Of a DNA stretch of 8,002 bases, positions 1 through 6,534 are shown one piece after another; within the stretch, counting starts at the first letter, position 1; each line of letters opens with the position of its first letter. The position numbers and the translations under genes were made by a program. This DNA comes from Balneolaceae bacterium. Lineage in GTDB: Bacteria; Bacteroidota; Rhodothermia; Balneolales; Balneolaceae. Under the pieces are notes generated by a model. That model made no database searches, had not been told where the DNA came from, and saw only the letters and a list, made by a program, of their open reading frames with translations. The DNA lies in contig JAASTO010000119.1 of assembly GCA_021767245.1 (NCBI GenBank), positions 1 to 8,002 on the forward strand, read 5' to 3'.

Positions 1-935
1 ATGATCCGTTCTGCTGAGGAGTGTGAGATGTCGCGTTCATGCCAAAGCGGGATATTCTCGTAAGCCGTCACCATATAGCCTCGTAACACCCGGGCGCAGC
101 CTGTGATATTCTCAGAGCTTACCGGATTACGTTTATGCGGCATGGATGAAGATCCCTTCTGTCCTTTACGGAAGGCTTCCTCGGCTTCCCTCAGTTCACT
201 GCGCTGCAGGTGGCGGACTTCCACAGCCATCTTTTCCATGGTGGAGCCGATGAGCGCCAGCGTGGAAAGATAATAGGCATGGCGGTCGCGCTGGAGGGTC
301 TGGGTGGATATGGGCGCCGGACTCAGTCCTAATTTCTCGCAGGTATATTCTTCCACTTCCGGCGGGATATTAGCAAAGGTACCTACCGATCCGGACAGCT
401 TACCGAATTCCACATCAGCCGCGGCTTTTTTGAAACGCTCCAGGTTGCGGTTCATTTCCGCATACCAAAGCGCACATTTCAATCCAAAAGTGGTTGGCTC
501 GGCGTGAATACCATGGGTGCGCCCCATCATCACCGTGTATTTATGTGCTTTGGCTTTTTCTGCAAGTACATCCACAATGCGTTCAAGTCCTTCAAGCAGG
601 ATGGCATTGGCCTTCTTGAGCCGCACGCCCCAGGCGGTATCCACCACATCGGTGGAGGTGAGTCCATAGTGCACCCATTTCTTTTCATCCCCCAGCGTTT
701 CGGAAACGGCTCTTGTGAAGGCTACCACATCATGGCGAGTCTTGGCTTCGATCTCTTTGATCCGGTCTACATCAAAACCCGCATTTTCGTAGAGTTTGTC
801 CACATCTTCCATGGGGATCTTACCGAGCCTGGCCCAGGCCCAGCAGGCGGCGAGTTCTACGTCCAGCCAGGCTTGAAATTGAGCTTCAACGGTCCACAGG
901 TCGGACATTTCTTTGCGGGAATATCGGGAGATCAT
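1..935 (-). CDS. purB: adenylosuccinate lyase, C-terminus cut off by window edge
   Basis: This enzyme splits SAICAR to AICAR plus fumarate, and adenylosuccinate to AMP plus fumarate, in cytoplasmic purine synthesis. I translated 311 residues from the minus strand; the frame is open to the left edge, so roughly the last quarter to third of a usual 430-480-residue protein is missing. Visible family landmarks are RYSRKEM near the start, WVHYGLTSTDVVD (residues 87-99, with the H89 equivalent of an active-site His), GRTHGIHAEP (138-147, catalytic His at about 141), and the fumarase/ASL signature GSSSMPHKRN at 261-270 containing the flexible-loop catalytic Ser. The ATG at 935 is the first possible start, because an in-frame TAA lies three codons upstream; only a weak purine-rich AAGTAAGA precedes it. 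The gene sits 90 nt downstream of the M48 gene and has a candidate promoter of its own. By hand count of a few lines its GC (about 52-58%) is above that of the other genes (about 42-45%). Confidence 0.97.
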   Translation of the reverse strand, partial: MISRYSRKEMSDLWTVEAQFQAWLDVELAACWAWARLGKIPMEDVDKLYENAGFDVDRIKEIEAKTRHDVVAFTRAVSETLGDEKKWVHYGLTSTDVVDTAWGVRLKKANAILLEGLERIVDVLAEKAKAHKYTVMMGRTHGIHAEPTTFGLKCALWYAEMNRNLERFKKAAADVEFGKLSGSVGTFANIPPEVEEYTCEKLGLSPAPISTQTLQRDRHAYYLSTLALIGSTMEKMAVEVRHLQRSELREAEEAFRKGQKGSSSMPHKRNPVSSENITGCARVLRGYMVTAYENIPLWHERDISHSSAERI

Positions 936-967
936 GTAATCTTACTTTGGATGATTAAAAGTTCGCC

Positions 968-975
968 CAAAGATA
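968..975 (-). promoter_or_regulatory. candidate Bacteroidota-type -7 promoter element for purB
   Basis: On the minus strand this reads TATCTTTG, an exact match to the TAnnTTTG -7 consensus of the Bacteroidota primary sigma factor. It lies 32 nt ahead of the purB ATG, which would give a leader of about 25 nt. At the expected distance upstream there is only CTGTTC rather than a clean TTG/TTTG -33 box, so the call rests on the -7 element and its position. Confidence 0.4.
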
Positions 976-1025
976 GGATTTTAAATGAACAGATTAAGCC
1001 CGTATTTGTGGTACTTTTACCTCTT

Positions 1026-2516
1026 TTACTGAACCGGGATCTTGAGCATGGTTCCGGCTTGTATGATTTGATCCAGATCCACCTGATTGATGATGGCAAC
1101 ATCAAGAGGCTTAATATCCATGGGAAGTTCATTTGGCAAAAATGAGCTGAATGGAGCCGTTCTCGATGTGGTGATCAATTTCAATTTCACCGGTTGAATG
1201 CCTAAGATCGCATTATCATACAGCTGGCTGAATCCGTTCTCTACCGTTGTGAAACGATCCCTGTATGTATCAAATTGCGCACTCGTGGTGTAACTCAAAA
1301 ACCTGTAGATATTGCCACCATATCCAACCGCTGTGAGTTTTAACTTCAATTCGGTTCCATCCTGAGACTGTGCCGAGGCAATGCCCTGATACCCATTCAT
1401 TGAATTGGCAGAAAATGACTGCTGATCAATCACGGTGATGCCTTCCTGTGCCAAGAAGGTTCGTACAGACGATTCAGGGGTTTCATTCTGATTATCGATG
1501 GTAAACTGAATAATGGCATCCTGCGCCTCATTCACCATGATCACAGCTGTGGTTTGATTGATCAACTGAAAGCCGTTCGGTACCGGAAACTGGAATTCGA
1601 GATCGGGATGATAGAACATACCATCCCGTTCAAATCCTTCCCTCGGGTTATTTCCGTACACAATACCCTCTATCATCTCCATGAATTCTTCTTTGTCCAG
1701 GATATTCTGCTCATACCCTTTACTTTCCCATTCCTGTGCTAGTCTTGGGATCGTACTTTCTCTCTCACCGGGATCGGGGTGACTGGATAACAGCGTTGGA
1801 ATTCCACCCCCCTGCGTTTCTGAAATGCGTTTCAGCGAGGTAAAGAAATCGGCTCCTTCTGAAGCTTCATAATGTCTCATAGCCGCATACTCAACACCCA
1901 ACGCATCGGATTCCCGCTCGTCATCCCTTCCATATTTCAGAAACATAAGCTGGGCGGTTTGGCTGCTGAGCTGTAGAATACTTTGCCCATCATACCCAAA
2001 AGATTCTCCCAAAACGGCTCCACCAATAATGGCAAGCTGTCCGAATTGTTGCTGCATGGCTCTTTGGGAGGCATGGCGTGCCGCTACGTGACCGATCTCA
2101 TGCCCCAGTACCACGGCAAGCTGAGCTTCATTGTTCAAGTGTCCAAGTAATCCGCGGGTCACATATATATAGCCTCCGGGTAAAGCGAATGCATTCACAA
2201 CGGGACTGTTCAGCACTCTGAAAGTAAACGGGGTGTTTTTGAATTTCTCCGGAGTGTCATCTCTTCGGAGGTGGCTGACTTCCACAAGTTCCTGCCCAAG
2301 TTGCGATACGTAATTGGCAAGTTCTTCATTCTCATACAAACCATACTGAGCAATGATCTCAGCATCTGATTCTTTACCGATCTGCACCTCCTGCTCCCAG
2401 CTGTATCCATAGGCTCTTTTATTTCCCGAAACCGGATTTTGCTCAAGAGTGACACATCCGCCAAACCCTAAAGACACGATGACTATAACTGATAACAGCT
2501 TCCTTTTGAGACTCAT
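1026..2516 (-). CDS. M48 family metalloprotease, predicted lipoprotein
   Basis: Predicted zinc peptidase of the BepA/LoiP-like M48 group, which acts in the periplasm on misfolded or misassembled envelope proteins; the exact substrate here is unknown. The N-terminus is a lipoprotein signal (KRK, hydrophobic stretch 8-20, then GFGGC with lipidated Cys21; Phe at -3 is not ideal). The zinc site is HEIGH at 139-143 with the third ligand in ERESD (ExxxD, Glu200). SSHPDPGER at 244-252 places a His in the position of the regulatory plug His known in BepA. There are no evident TPR repeats; instead residues about 300-435 form a beta-rich region I cannot name, and 440-496 (SRTAPFSSFLP...LAIINQVxLDxxIxAGxxLKI type) resembles a LysM-like tail. 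Length 496. The ATG at 2516 has a purine-rich AAGGGA 5 nt upstream. It follows murB by 74 nt on the same strand, so co-transcription with murB is possible. Confidence 0.92.
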   Translation of the reverse strand: MSLKRKLLSVIVIVSLGFGGCVTLEQNPVSGNKRAYGYSWEQEVQIGKESDAEIIAQYGLYENEELANYVSQLGQELVEVSHLRRDDTPEKFKNTPFTFRVLNSPVVNAFALPGGYIYVTRGLLGHLNNEAQLAVVLGHEIGHVAARHASQRAMQQQFGQLAIIGGAVLGESFGYDGQSILQLSSQTAQLMFLKYGRDDERESDALGVEYAAMRHYEASEGADFFTSLKRISETQGGGIPTLLSSHPDPGERESTIPRLAQEWESKGYEQNILDKEEFMEMIEGIVYGNNPREGFERDGMFYHPDLEFQFPVPNGFQLINQTTAVIMVNEAQDAIIQFTIDNQNETPESSVRTFLAQEGITVIDQQSFSANSMNGYQGIASAQSQDGTELKLKLTAVGYGGNIYRFLSYTTSAQFDTYRDRFTTVENGFSQLYDNAILGIQPVKLKLITTSRTAPFSSFLPNELPMDIKPLDVAIINQVDLDQIIQAGTMLKIPVQ

Positions 2517-2590
2517 AATTTCCCTTATTTTGTTTTTGTACTTACGATCTTTACTGTAACCGTTTACCTAATTAACGCTAAGCTAACTAA

Positions 2591-3616
2591 TTATACAATA
2601 TTTACTTCCGGAGTCAGAACAACTCCAAATTTATCGTGAACCGAACGGCGGATCTTTTCTGCCAGTTCGATGATCTCTGCCCCGGTAGCACTGCCGTAAT
2701 TCACAAGCACCAGGGCTTGTTTTTTATGTACTCCGGCATCTCCAATTCGTTCCCCTTTCCAGCCGCACTGATCGATAAGCCATGCGGCCGGCACCTTCAC
2801 CCCTTTATTATCAGGGTAATTTGGCACATCAGGATGTTTGTCCTTTAATCGCTCAAACGCCTCCGCACTGATCACGGGATTCTTGAAAAAACTCCCCGTA
2901 TTTCCGATCTCTTTTGGATCAGGCAGTTTGCTTTGGCGGATCTCTATCACCGCATTGCTTACTTGCCTGATGGTTGGTTCCTCAATACCCTGCTCTTTCA
3001 AATAATCAGACAGAGCTCTGTAACTGGTGTTCACCTTTGGGTGTTTATTCAGCTTTAAGGTAACGGAAGTGATCACATACTTTCCTTTCAGGTCATTCTT
3101 GAACGCACTGTCCCGATATCCAAACTTACATTCCTTGTGTTCAAAAGCCTTGATGATCCCAGTATTCAGGTCCAACGCTTCAAGCGAGTGAAACACTTGT
3201 TCCAGCTCTACGCCATAGGCCCCGATATTCTGAATGGGAGCGGCCCCAACCGATCCGGGAATGAGAGACAGATTTTCGATCCCCGCCCAATCGTTTTCAA
3301 TAGCTCCCAGTACCACCTGATGCCAGTTTTCACCACTGCCAAGTTTCCAATGTACATGATCGTCGGTTTCTCCGGCCACCTCCCGGCCTTTGATATTCAG
3401 ATGAATAACCAGTCCCTCAAAATCATTGGCAAACAAGATATTGCTGCCACCGCCCAACATGAGTTTGGGTAACAGTTTGTAATTCGAGTCCAGCAAAAGC
3501 TGTCTTAGTTCATTCGCTGATGACACAGACGCAAAATACCGGGCCTTCGCACTCACCCCCATCGTATTATGCTCTTTCAGATCGAAATGCTCTTTCACTT
3601 CAGGTGTGTCCGTCAT
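2591..3616 (-). CDS. murB: UDP-N-acetylenolpyruvoylglucosamine reductase (MurB)
   Basis: FAD-dependent cytoplasmic enzyme that reduces UDP-GlcNAc-enolpyruvate to UDP-MurNAc with NADPH, the second committed step of peptidoglycan precursor synthesis. It is 341 residues, the length of type I (E. coli-like) MurB. The sequence shows NTMGVSAKARYF (17-28), the FAD-binding GGGSNIL (55-61), IPGSVGAAPIQNIGAYGVE (119-137), YRDS with catalytic Arg168, GSFFKNP with proton-donor Ser242, and the C-terminal LTPEV with Glu337; all three expected catalytic residues are therefore present. The ATG at 3616 lies 4 nt after the stop of the upstream CNNM/CBS gene, so the pair is very likely one transcript with coupled translation. 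No Shine-Dalgarno sequence is visible ahead of it, which is common in this phylum. Confidence 0.98.
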   Translation of the reverse strand: MTDTPEVKEHFDLKEHNTMGVSAKARYFASVSSANELRQLLLDSNYKLLPKLMLGGGSNILFANDFEGLVIHLNIKGREVAGETDDHVHWKLGSGENWHQVVLGAIENDWAGIENLSLIPGSVGAAPIQNIGAYGVELEQVFHSLEALDLNTGIIKAFEHKECKFGYRDSAFKNDLKGKYVITSVTLKLNKHPKVNTSYRALSDYLKEQGIEEPTIRQVSNAVIEIRQSKLPDPKEIGNTGSFFKNPVISAEAFERLKDKHPDVPNYPDNKGVKVPAAWLIDQCGWKGERIGDAGVHKKQALVLVNYGSATGAEIIELAEKIRRSVHDKFGVVLTPEVNIV

Positions 3617-3620
3617 ACAA

Positions 3621-5000
3621 TTATTCAGCGGTTGTATTTACTTCTTCGGGGTTTTCTAACTTAACGCGTACCTTTTTGATCCGGTTATTTTTAACGGAGT
3701 GAACCGTCAGTTCCATGTTCTTGAATTTGATCCGTTCTCCAACCATTGGCAGGCTTTCGGTAAGGTGATAGATAAGTCCGCCAAGGGTTTCGTATTCGTC
3801 CTCATCGGTCGTGATATCGCACTTCAATATTTCTTCCATGTCATCCAGGTCGATCTTGGCATCAAAAATGTAAATCCCACTCTTGAAACGCGTGTACAAT
3901 TTGACCTCTTCTCCTGAATCGTCTGTGATATCCCCAACGATCTCCTCCAGAATATCATCCATGGTAACGATTCCCTCGGTTCCTCCATACTCATCAACCA
4001 CAATGGCAATGTGGGTCTTTTCCTGCTGAAAATCCCTTAACAGGTCATCCAGTTTTTTAGTGGCCGGTATGAATAGAGCCTTCCGCGAAATCGTCTTCCA
4101 GTTCAGAATGGGTTCCTCTTCTTCAGAGTTCAGGTAAGGAAGCACATCTTTGGCATACAGTACTCCCTGAATATTATCGAGATCCCCATCGATGAGAGGC
4201 ATTCTTGAAAGTCCATTCTCTCTGATCTTCGACAGCACATCCTGTAGGGTTTCGTTCAAAGAGACGGAAACTATATTGACCCGCGAGGTCATGATCTCCC
4301 GTACCATGATATCCCCAAATCCGATCACATTTTCAATGATTTCCCGCTCGTCTTCATGAATCGAGCCTTCCTGTTCACTGACCTCAGCCATAGTTCTGAT
4401 ATCCTCAGAGGTCATCTTACTGGCTGGTTTCGGCAGGTATCGCTCCAGACTGATGGTGCTGTCGGCTATCAGCTTGGCAAAGGGTTTCAGTAAAATGAAA
4501 ATGGCATATATAAAGGTACTGTTGGTTCGTGAGACCTTAAGTGGATTGTTGATTGCGATGATCTTTGGAGTGATCTCACTTAAAATGAGGATCATAAAGG
4601 TCAGCACCAATACCTCAACGGTAAACACAACAATCTCGGAAAGACCAAATGCCTCCACAATATCGCCGGTGATCACAGCCGCCAAAACAGAGGCAATGAT
4701 ATTGGCAAACGTGTTACCGATCAAAATAGTAGCCAGCAAACGTCGTGGTTTGTCAAGCATTCTGAAGATTCGCCGGTCAGCTTTGGAGGAACCGTTCACA
4801 TCCAGCTCTTCCATGCGATTAGAAAGGGAAAACAGAGCAACCTCTGACCCTGAAAAAATAGCTGATAATGCCAAACCCAGAAAAAGAAAGAAAACCTGAA
4901 TTCCCATTACCACAGGATCTATACCGGGAATAGCCATATCGATGGGTACTGAAAGAACGGAGTCCTGAACCAAACTAAACGGGTCTTCTTGTAAATCCAA
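3621..5000 (-). CDS. CNNM/CorC-type membrane protein with CBS pair, GldE-like
   Basis: Integral membrane protein of the HlyC/CorC family (459 residues). Order of parts: short acidic N-terminus, DUF21/CNNM membrane domain about 33-185 with hydrophobic segments near 31-57, 90-112 and 122-150, the conserved SGSEVALFSLS (50-60) and SEITPK (141-146); a CBS (Bateman) pair about 236-358 containing the typical VVDEYGGTEGIVTMDDILEEIVGDI; and a CorC_HlyC C-terminal domain about 365-448. Family members are linked to Mg/Co export. Within Bacteroidota, the GldE branch is tied to gliding motility and lies beside ssb, as here, so GldE-like is my preferred reading, but no other gld gene is in view. The start is a TTG at 5000: in-frame TAA codons lie upstream and no ATG occurs before Met22, and starting at Met22 would drop an N-terminus (MDLQEDPFSL) that looks GldE-like. 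No Shine-Dalgarno site is seen. It begins 73 nt past the ssb terminator and leads into murB. Confidence 0.92.
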   Translation of the reverse strand: MDLQEDPFSLVQDSVLSVPIDMAIPGIDPVVMGIQVFFLFLGLALSAIFSGSEVALFSLSNRMEELDVNGSSKADRRIFRMLDKPRRLLATILIGNTFANIIASVLAAVITGDIVEAFGLSEIVVFTVEVLVLTFMILILSEITPKIIAINNPLKVSRTNSTFIYAIFILLKPFAKLIADSTISLERYLPKPASKMTSEDIRTMAEVSEQEGSIHEDEREIIENVIGFGDIMVREIMTSRVNIVSVSLNETLQDVLSKIRENGLSRMPLIDGDLDNIQGVLYAKDVLPYLNSEEEEPILNWKTISRKALFIPATKKLDDLLRDFQQEKTHIAIVVDEYGGTEGIVTMDDILEEIVGDITDDSGEEVKLYTRFKSGIYIFDAKIDLDDMEEILKCDITTDEDEYETLGGLIYHLTESLPMVGERIKFKNMELTVHSVKNNRIKKVRVKLENPEEVNTTAE

Positions 5001-5072
5001 TGATTTAAATGGTTGGTTGGGTTAAGATTAATATCCGATCAAAATATAAAACTTTATGCATACGGTAGCTAC

Positions 5073-5110
5073 AAATAAAAAGCGGCATGAGGGAATCCCC
5101 ACACCGCTTT
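5073..5110 (-). terminator. rho-independent terminator of ssb
   Basis: Read on the minus strand, AAAGCGG (5110-5104) pairs perfectly with CCGCTTT (5085-5079), with an 18-nt loop that contains an inner GGG/CCC pair, followed by a T-rich run (TTATTT) toward 5073. It begins 24 nt after the ssb stop codon. It would separate ssb from the GldE-like gene, or reduce read-through into it. On the opposite strand the stem would also be flanked by a T on only one side, so the terminator is directional. Confidence 0.8.
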
Positions 5111-5133
5111 AATTATAGGATCAAATGGACGAT

Positions 5134-5595
5134 CTAAAATGGAAGATCATCATCCATATCATCGAAGTTACTGTCCAGTTCAACGTTACTGTTCATGGGC
5201 TTACCACCACCCTGACTTTGGTTTTGTGGTTTATTGCCACCCTGAGGGGCTCCACCGCCTTCGCCTCTGCTATCTAACATCACCATACGCAGGGCTTTGA
5301 TCTCGGTGGTATAGCGTTTCTGACCATCCTTGTCTTCCCACTGGCGGGTTTGGATCGGTCCTTCAATATATACTTTTGAACCCTTAGTTAGGTATTGCTG
5401 GCAGATTTCAGCGGTTCTGCCCCAGGCAACCACGCGGTGCCATTCCGTATTTTCCTGATATTCCCCATTACTGTCTTTATATCTCTCACTCGTGGCAATA
5501 TTGAGTGTAGCCACGGCTGTGTTCGATTGTGTGTAACGTACCTCCGGGTCCTGACCCAGATTCCCTATTATCATTGCTTTGTTAAGTGAACTCAT
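5134..5595 (-). CDS. ssb: single-stranded DNA-binding protein
   Basis: Binds and protects single-stranded DNA during replication, repair and recombination and recruits partner proteins through its C-terminal tip; normally a homotetramer. With the start at 5595 it has 153 residues: an OB fold over about 1-105 (SSLNKAMIIGNLGQDPEVRY start, TEWHRVVAWG, GSKVYIEGPIQTRQWEDKDG), a Gly/Gln/Asn/Pro-rich flexible linker about 108-140, and the acidic partner-binding tip DDMDDDLPF at the end. I prefer the ATG at 5595 over a TTG 33 nt further upstream because MSSLNK is the usual family start and AGGA stands 6 nt before it. The gene ends at its own terminator and is divergent from the miniprotein gene at 5817 across a dyad-containing intergenic region. 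Confidence 0.98.
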   Translation of the reverse strand: MSSLNKAMIIGNLGQDPEVRYTQSNTAVATLNIATSERYKDSNGEYQENTEWHRVVAWGRTAEICQQYLTKGSKVYIEGPIQTRQWEDKDGQKRYTTEIKALRMVMLDSRGEGGGAPQGGNKPQNQSQGGGKPMNSNVELDSNFDDMDDDLPF

Positions 5596-5601
5596 GTCGT
5601 A

Positions 5602-5605
5602 TCCT
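5602..5605 (-). promoter_or_regulatory. ribosome binding site deciding the ssb start
   Basis: The minus strand reads AGGA followed by a 6-nt spacer (TACGAC) and then the ATG at 5595. It is one of the few recognisable Shine-Dalgarno sites in the window and favours this ATG over the upstream in-frame TTG at 5628, which lacks such a site. Confidence 0.6.
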
Positions 5606-5640
5606 GTTTTTTTGTTATTTGTTTGCAATGTAAGAGTTAG

Positions 5641-5681
5641 TTCAGAGGAATTCCTTACAAAAAAATTTTAAAATTCCTGAA
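5641..5681. repeat. bulged inverted repeat upstream of ssb
   Basis: TTCAGAGGAATT (5641-5652) can pair with AATTCCTGAA (5672-5681) as a 10-bp stem with a 2-nt bulge. The intervening bases are extremely AT-rich (runs of A and T, 5658-5675), and a GGAATTCC palindrome overlaps the left arm at 5647-5654. It lies about 50 nt ahead of the ssb start and abuts the perfect dyad at 5681-5705. It could be a leader hairpin or a protein site; no promoter consensus could be fixed here. Confidence 0.4.
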
Positions 5682-5705
5682 ATCATTAAGTGATACTTAA
5701 TGATT
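5681..5705. promoter_or_regulatory. perfect 11-bp inverted repeat, possible operator
   Basis: AATCATTAAGT (5681-5691) and ACTTAATGATT (5695-5705) are exact reverse complements around a 3-nt centre (GAT). The size and compact spacing are those of a dimeric helix-turn-helix operator. It sits between divergent ssb and the miniprotein/tspO genes, about 85 nt from the ssb ATG and about 110 nt from the miniprotein ATG. It is not a good terminator: the stem is AT-rich and no T run follows directly on either strand. Binding protein unknown. Confidence 0.5.
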
Positions 5706-5816
5706 AAAATGTTGATTTAGCATTCAGATCATTGCACTTCTGCCGGTCTTTACTCTCAAATTTGTAACATTCATTCTGTTTGAGGCTCTTGTATTAAAAT
5801 CACTGAACCGATCGCT

Positions 5817-5942
5817 ATGATAAGTGAACAGATTATAGAAGAATATCTCGAACAAGAGCATGAGAATCATGAGATCAAACAGAAAGTAAAAGTCTCTTTA
5901 CTACTGATCTCAGTCATATTTTTATTACTGCTTTCTTATTAA
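5817..5942 (+). CDS. 41-residue predicted single-span membrane miniprotein
   Basis: I do not recognise this protein. The ATG at 5817 opens a 41-codon frame ending in TAA at 5940-5942. Residues 1-22 are strongly charged and rich in Glu (MISEQIIEEYLEQEHENHE), residues 21-25 are basic (KQKVK), and 26-41 are an uninterrupted hydrophobic stretch (VSLLLISVIFLLLLSY), which predicts a tail-anchored topology with the acidic part in the cytoplasm. The arrangement charged-amphipathic, basic collar, then transmembrane span is orderly enough to suggest a real gene rather than chance. No Shine-Dalgarno site is visible. It fills most of the space between the ssb promoter region and tspO and ends 42 nt before tspO on the same strand, so the two could share a transcript. 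No codon-conservation evidence is available from one sequence. Confidence 0.5.
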   Translation: MISEQIIEEYLEQEHENHEIKQKVKVSLLLISVIFLLLLSY

Positions 5943-5984
5943 ATATGTACCTTACTGTATTCATTCATATTATTTTGGATCATC

Positions 5985-6470
5985 ATGAATACAGATCGCT
6001 TACCCTATTGGCTTAAGATCCTAATTGCCATTGTCATTTGTAACCTCGTTGGACTGGCCGCAAGTACCGTTACTCTCGATGCTATACCCGGATGGTATGC
6101 CTCTCTGAATAAACCTTCATTTAACCCTCCCAATTGGTTATTCGGGCCCGTGTGGACATCCCTTTACATCCTGATGGGTATTTCAGCTGCTATGATCTGG
6201 CAGAAAGGCATGAACCGAACGGATGTCAAACATGCGCTTTCTGTATTTGGGATACAACTCATGCTCAATGGTATCTGGTCCTATTTGTTTTTTGGATTCC
6301 AGAGTCCTCTTTTAGCTTTTATAGAGATCCTTTTTCTATTGGGAATGATTATTTTGACCATGCTTCGCTTCAGAGAACTTAAGCCATTGGCAGCTTGGCT
6401 GTTAGTCCCTTACCTGCTATGGGTCAGCTTTGCCTCGATCCTGAATTTCTCCATCTACCTGCTCAATTAG
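5985..6470 (+). CDS. tspO: TspO/MBR family tryptophan-rich sensory protein
   Basis: Five-helix membrane protein related to the mitochondrial translocator/peripheral benzodiazepine receptor. Bacterial members bind porphyrins and cholesterol-like ligands and are tied to stress and tetrapyrrole regulation or turnover. At 161 residues it has normal length. Hydrophobic helices lie at about 9-30, 55-73, 85-105, 107-128 and 135-158. Signature positions visible are WYxxLxKPxFxPPxWxFxPVW (37-57), LNxxWSYLFFG (94-104) and PYLLWVSFASILN (142-154). The ATG at 5985 is preceded by a GGA about 7 nt upstream, a weak ribosome site. It follows the 41-residue miniprotein by 42 nt. Heme or carotenoid genes that sometimes neighbour tspO are not in the window. 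Confidence 0.97.
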   Translation: MNTDRLPYWLKILIAIVICNLVGLAASTVTLDAIPGWYASLNKPSFNPPNWLFGPVWTSLYILMGISAAMIWQKGMNRTDVKHALSVFGIQLMLNGIWSYLFFGFQSPLLAFIEILFLLGMIILTMLRFRELKPLAAWLLVPYLLWVSFASILNFSIYLLN

Positions 6471-6506
6471 TTCAGTATTTTCTGGTTTTTGAGACGTAAA
6501 GAAAAT

Positions 6507-6534
6507 TTACAATAGAGTAATATTTTTATTGTAA
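6507..6534. repeat. 8-bp inverted repeat between tspO and DUF427 gene
   Basis: TTACAATA (6507-6514) and TATTGTAA (6527-6534) are exact reverse complements with a 12-nt AT-rich spacer; an overlapping GTAAT/ATTAC pair (6517-6521 and 6536-6540) nests with it. It begins 36 nt after the tspO stop and ends 56 nt before the next ATG. The stem is AT-only apart from one C-G pair, so an operator-like site for the DUF427 gene is at least as likely as a terminator. Confidence 0.35.

Noticed and set aside
932..1132. 66-codon minus-strand frame bridging the M48 gene end and the purB start
   Set aside because: It is a +1/+2 shadow of the M48 C-terminus extended through the intergenic gap; no family similarity, and it would overlap purB by only a few bases without a ribosome site.
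504..1145. 213-codon plus-strand open frame antisense to purB and the M48 gene
   Set aside because: It overlaps two clearly recognisable genes on the other strand, crosses their intergenic gap, and its translation has no recognisable family character.
4453..4899. 148-codon plus-strand open frame inside the GldE-like gene
   Set aside because: It is antisense to the conserved DUF21 membrane domain and has a low-complexity, basic, Ser/Ile-rich translation typical of a shadow frame.
5596..5628. 11-residue N-terminal extension of SSB from a TTG at 5628
   Set aside because: MSSLNK at 5595 is the usual family start and has AGGA 6 nt upstream; the extension is Asn/Lys-rich and unlike SSB proteins.
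5626..5661. TACATTG with upstream TTTG (minus strand) as the ssb promoter
   Set aside because: The -7 match lacks one T and the spacing to TTTG is about 25 nt, longer than expected for this phylum.
5775..5800. TCTGTTTG and TATTAAAAT as promoter elements for the miniprotein/tspO unit
   Set aside because: The first has one mismatch to the -7 consensus and no correctly spaced -33 box; the second has no -35 partner at usable spacing.
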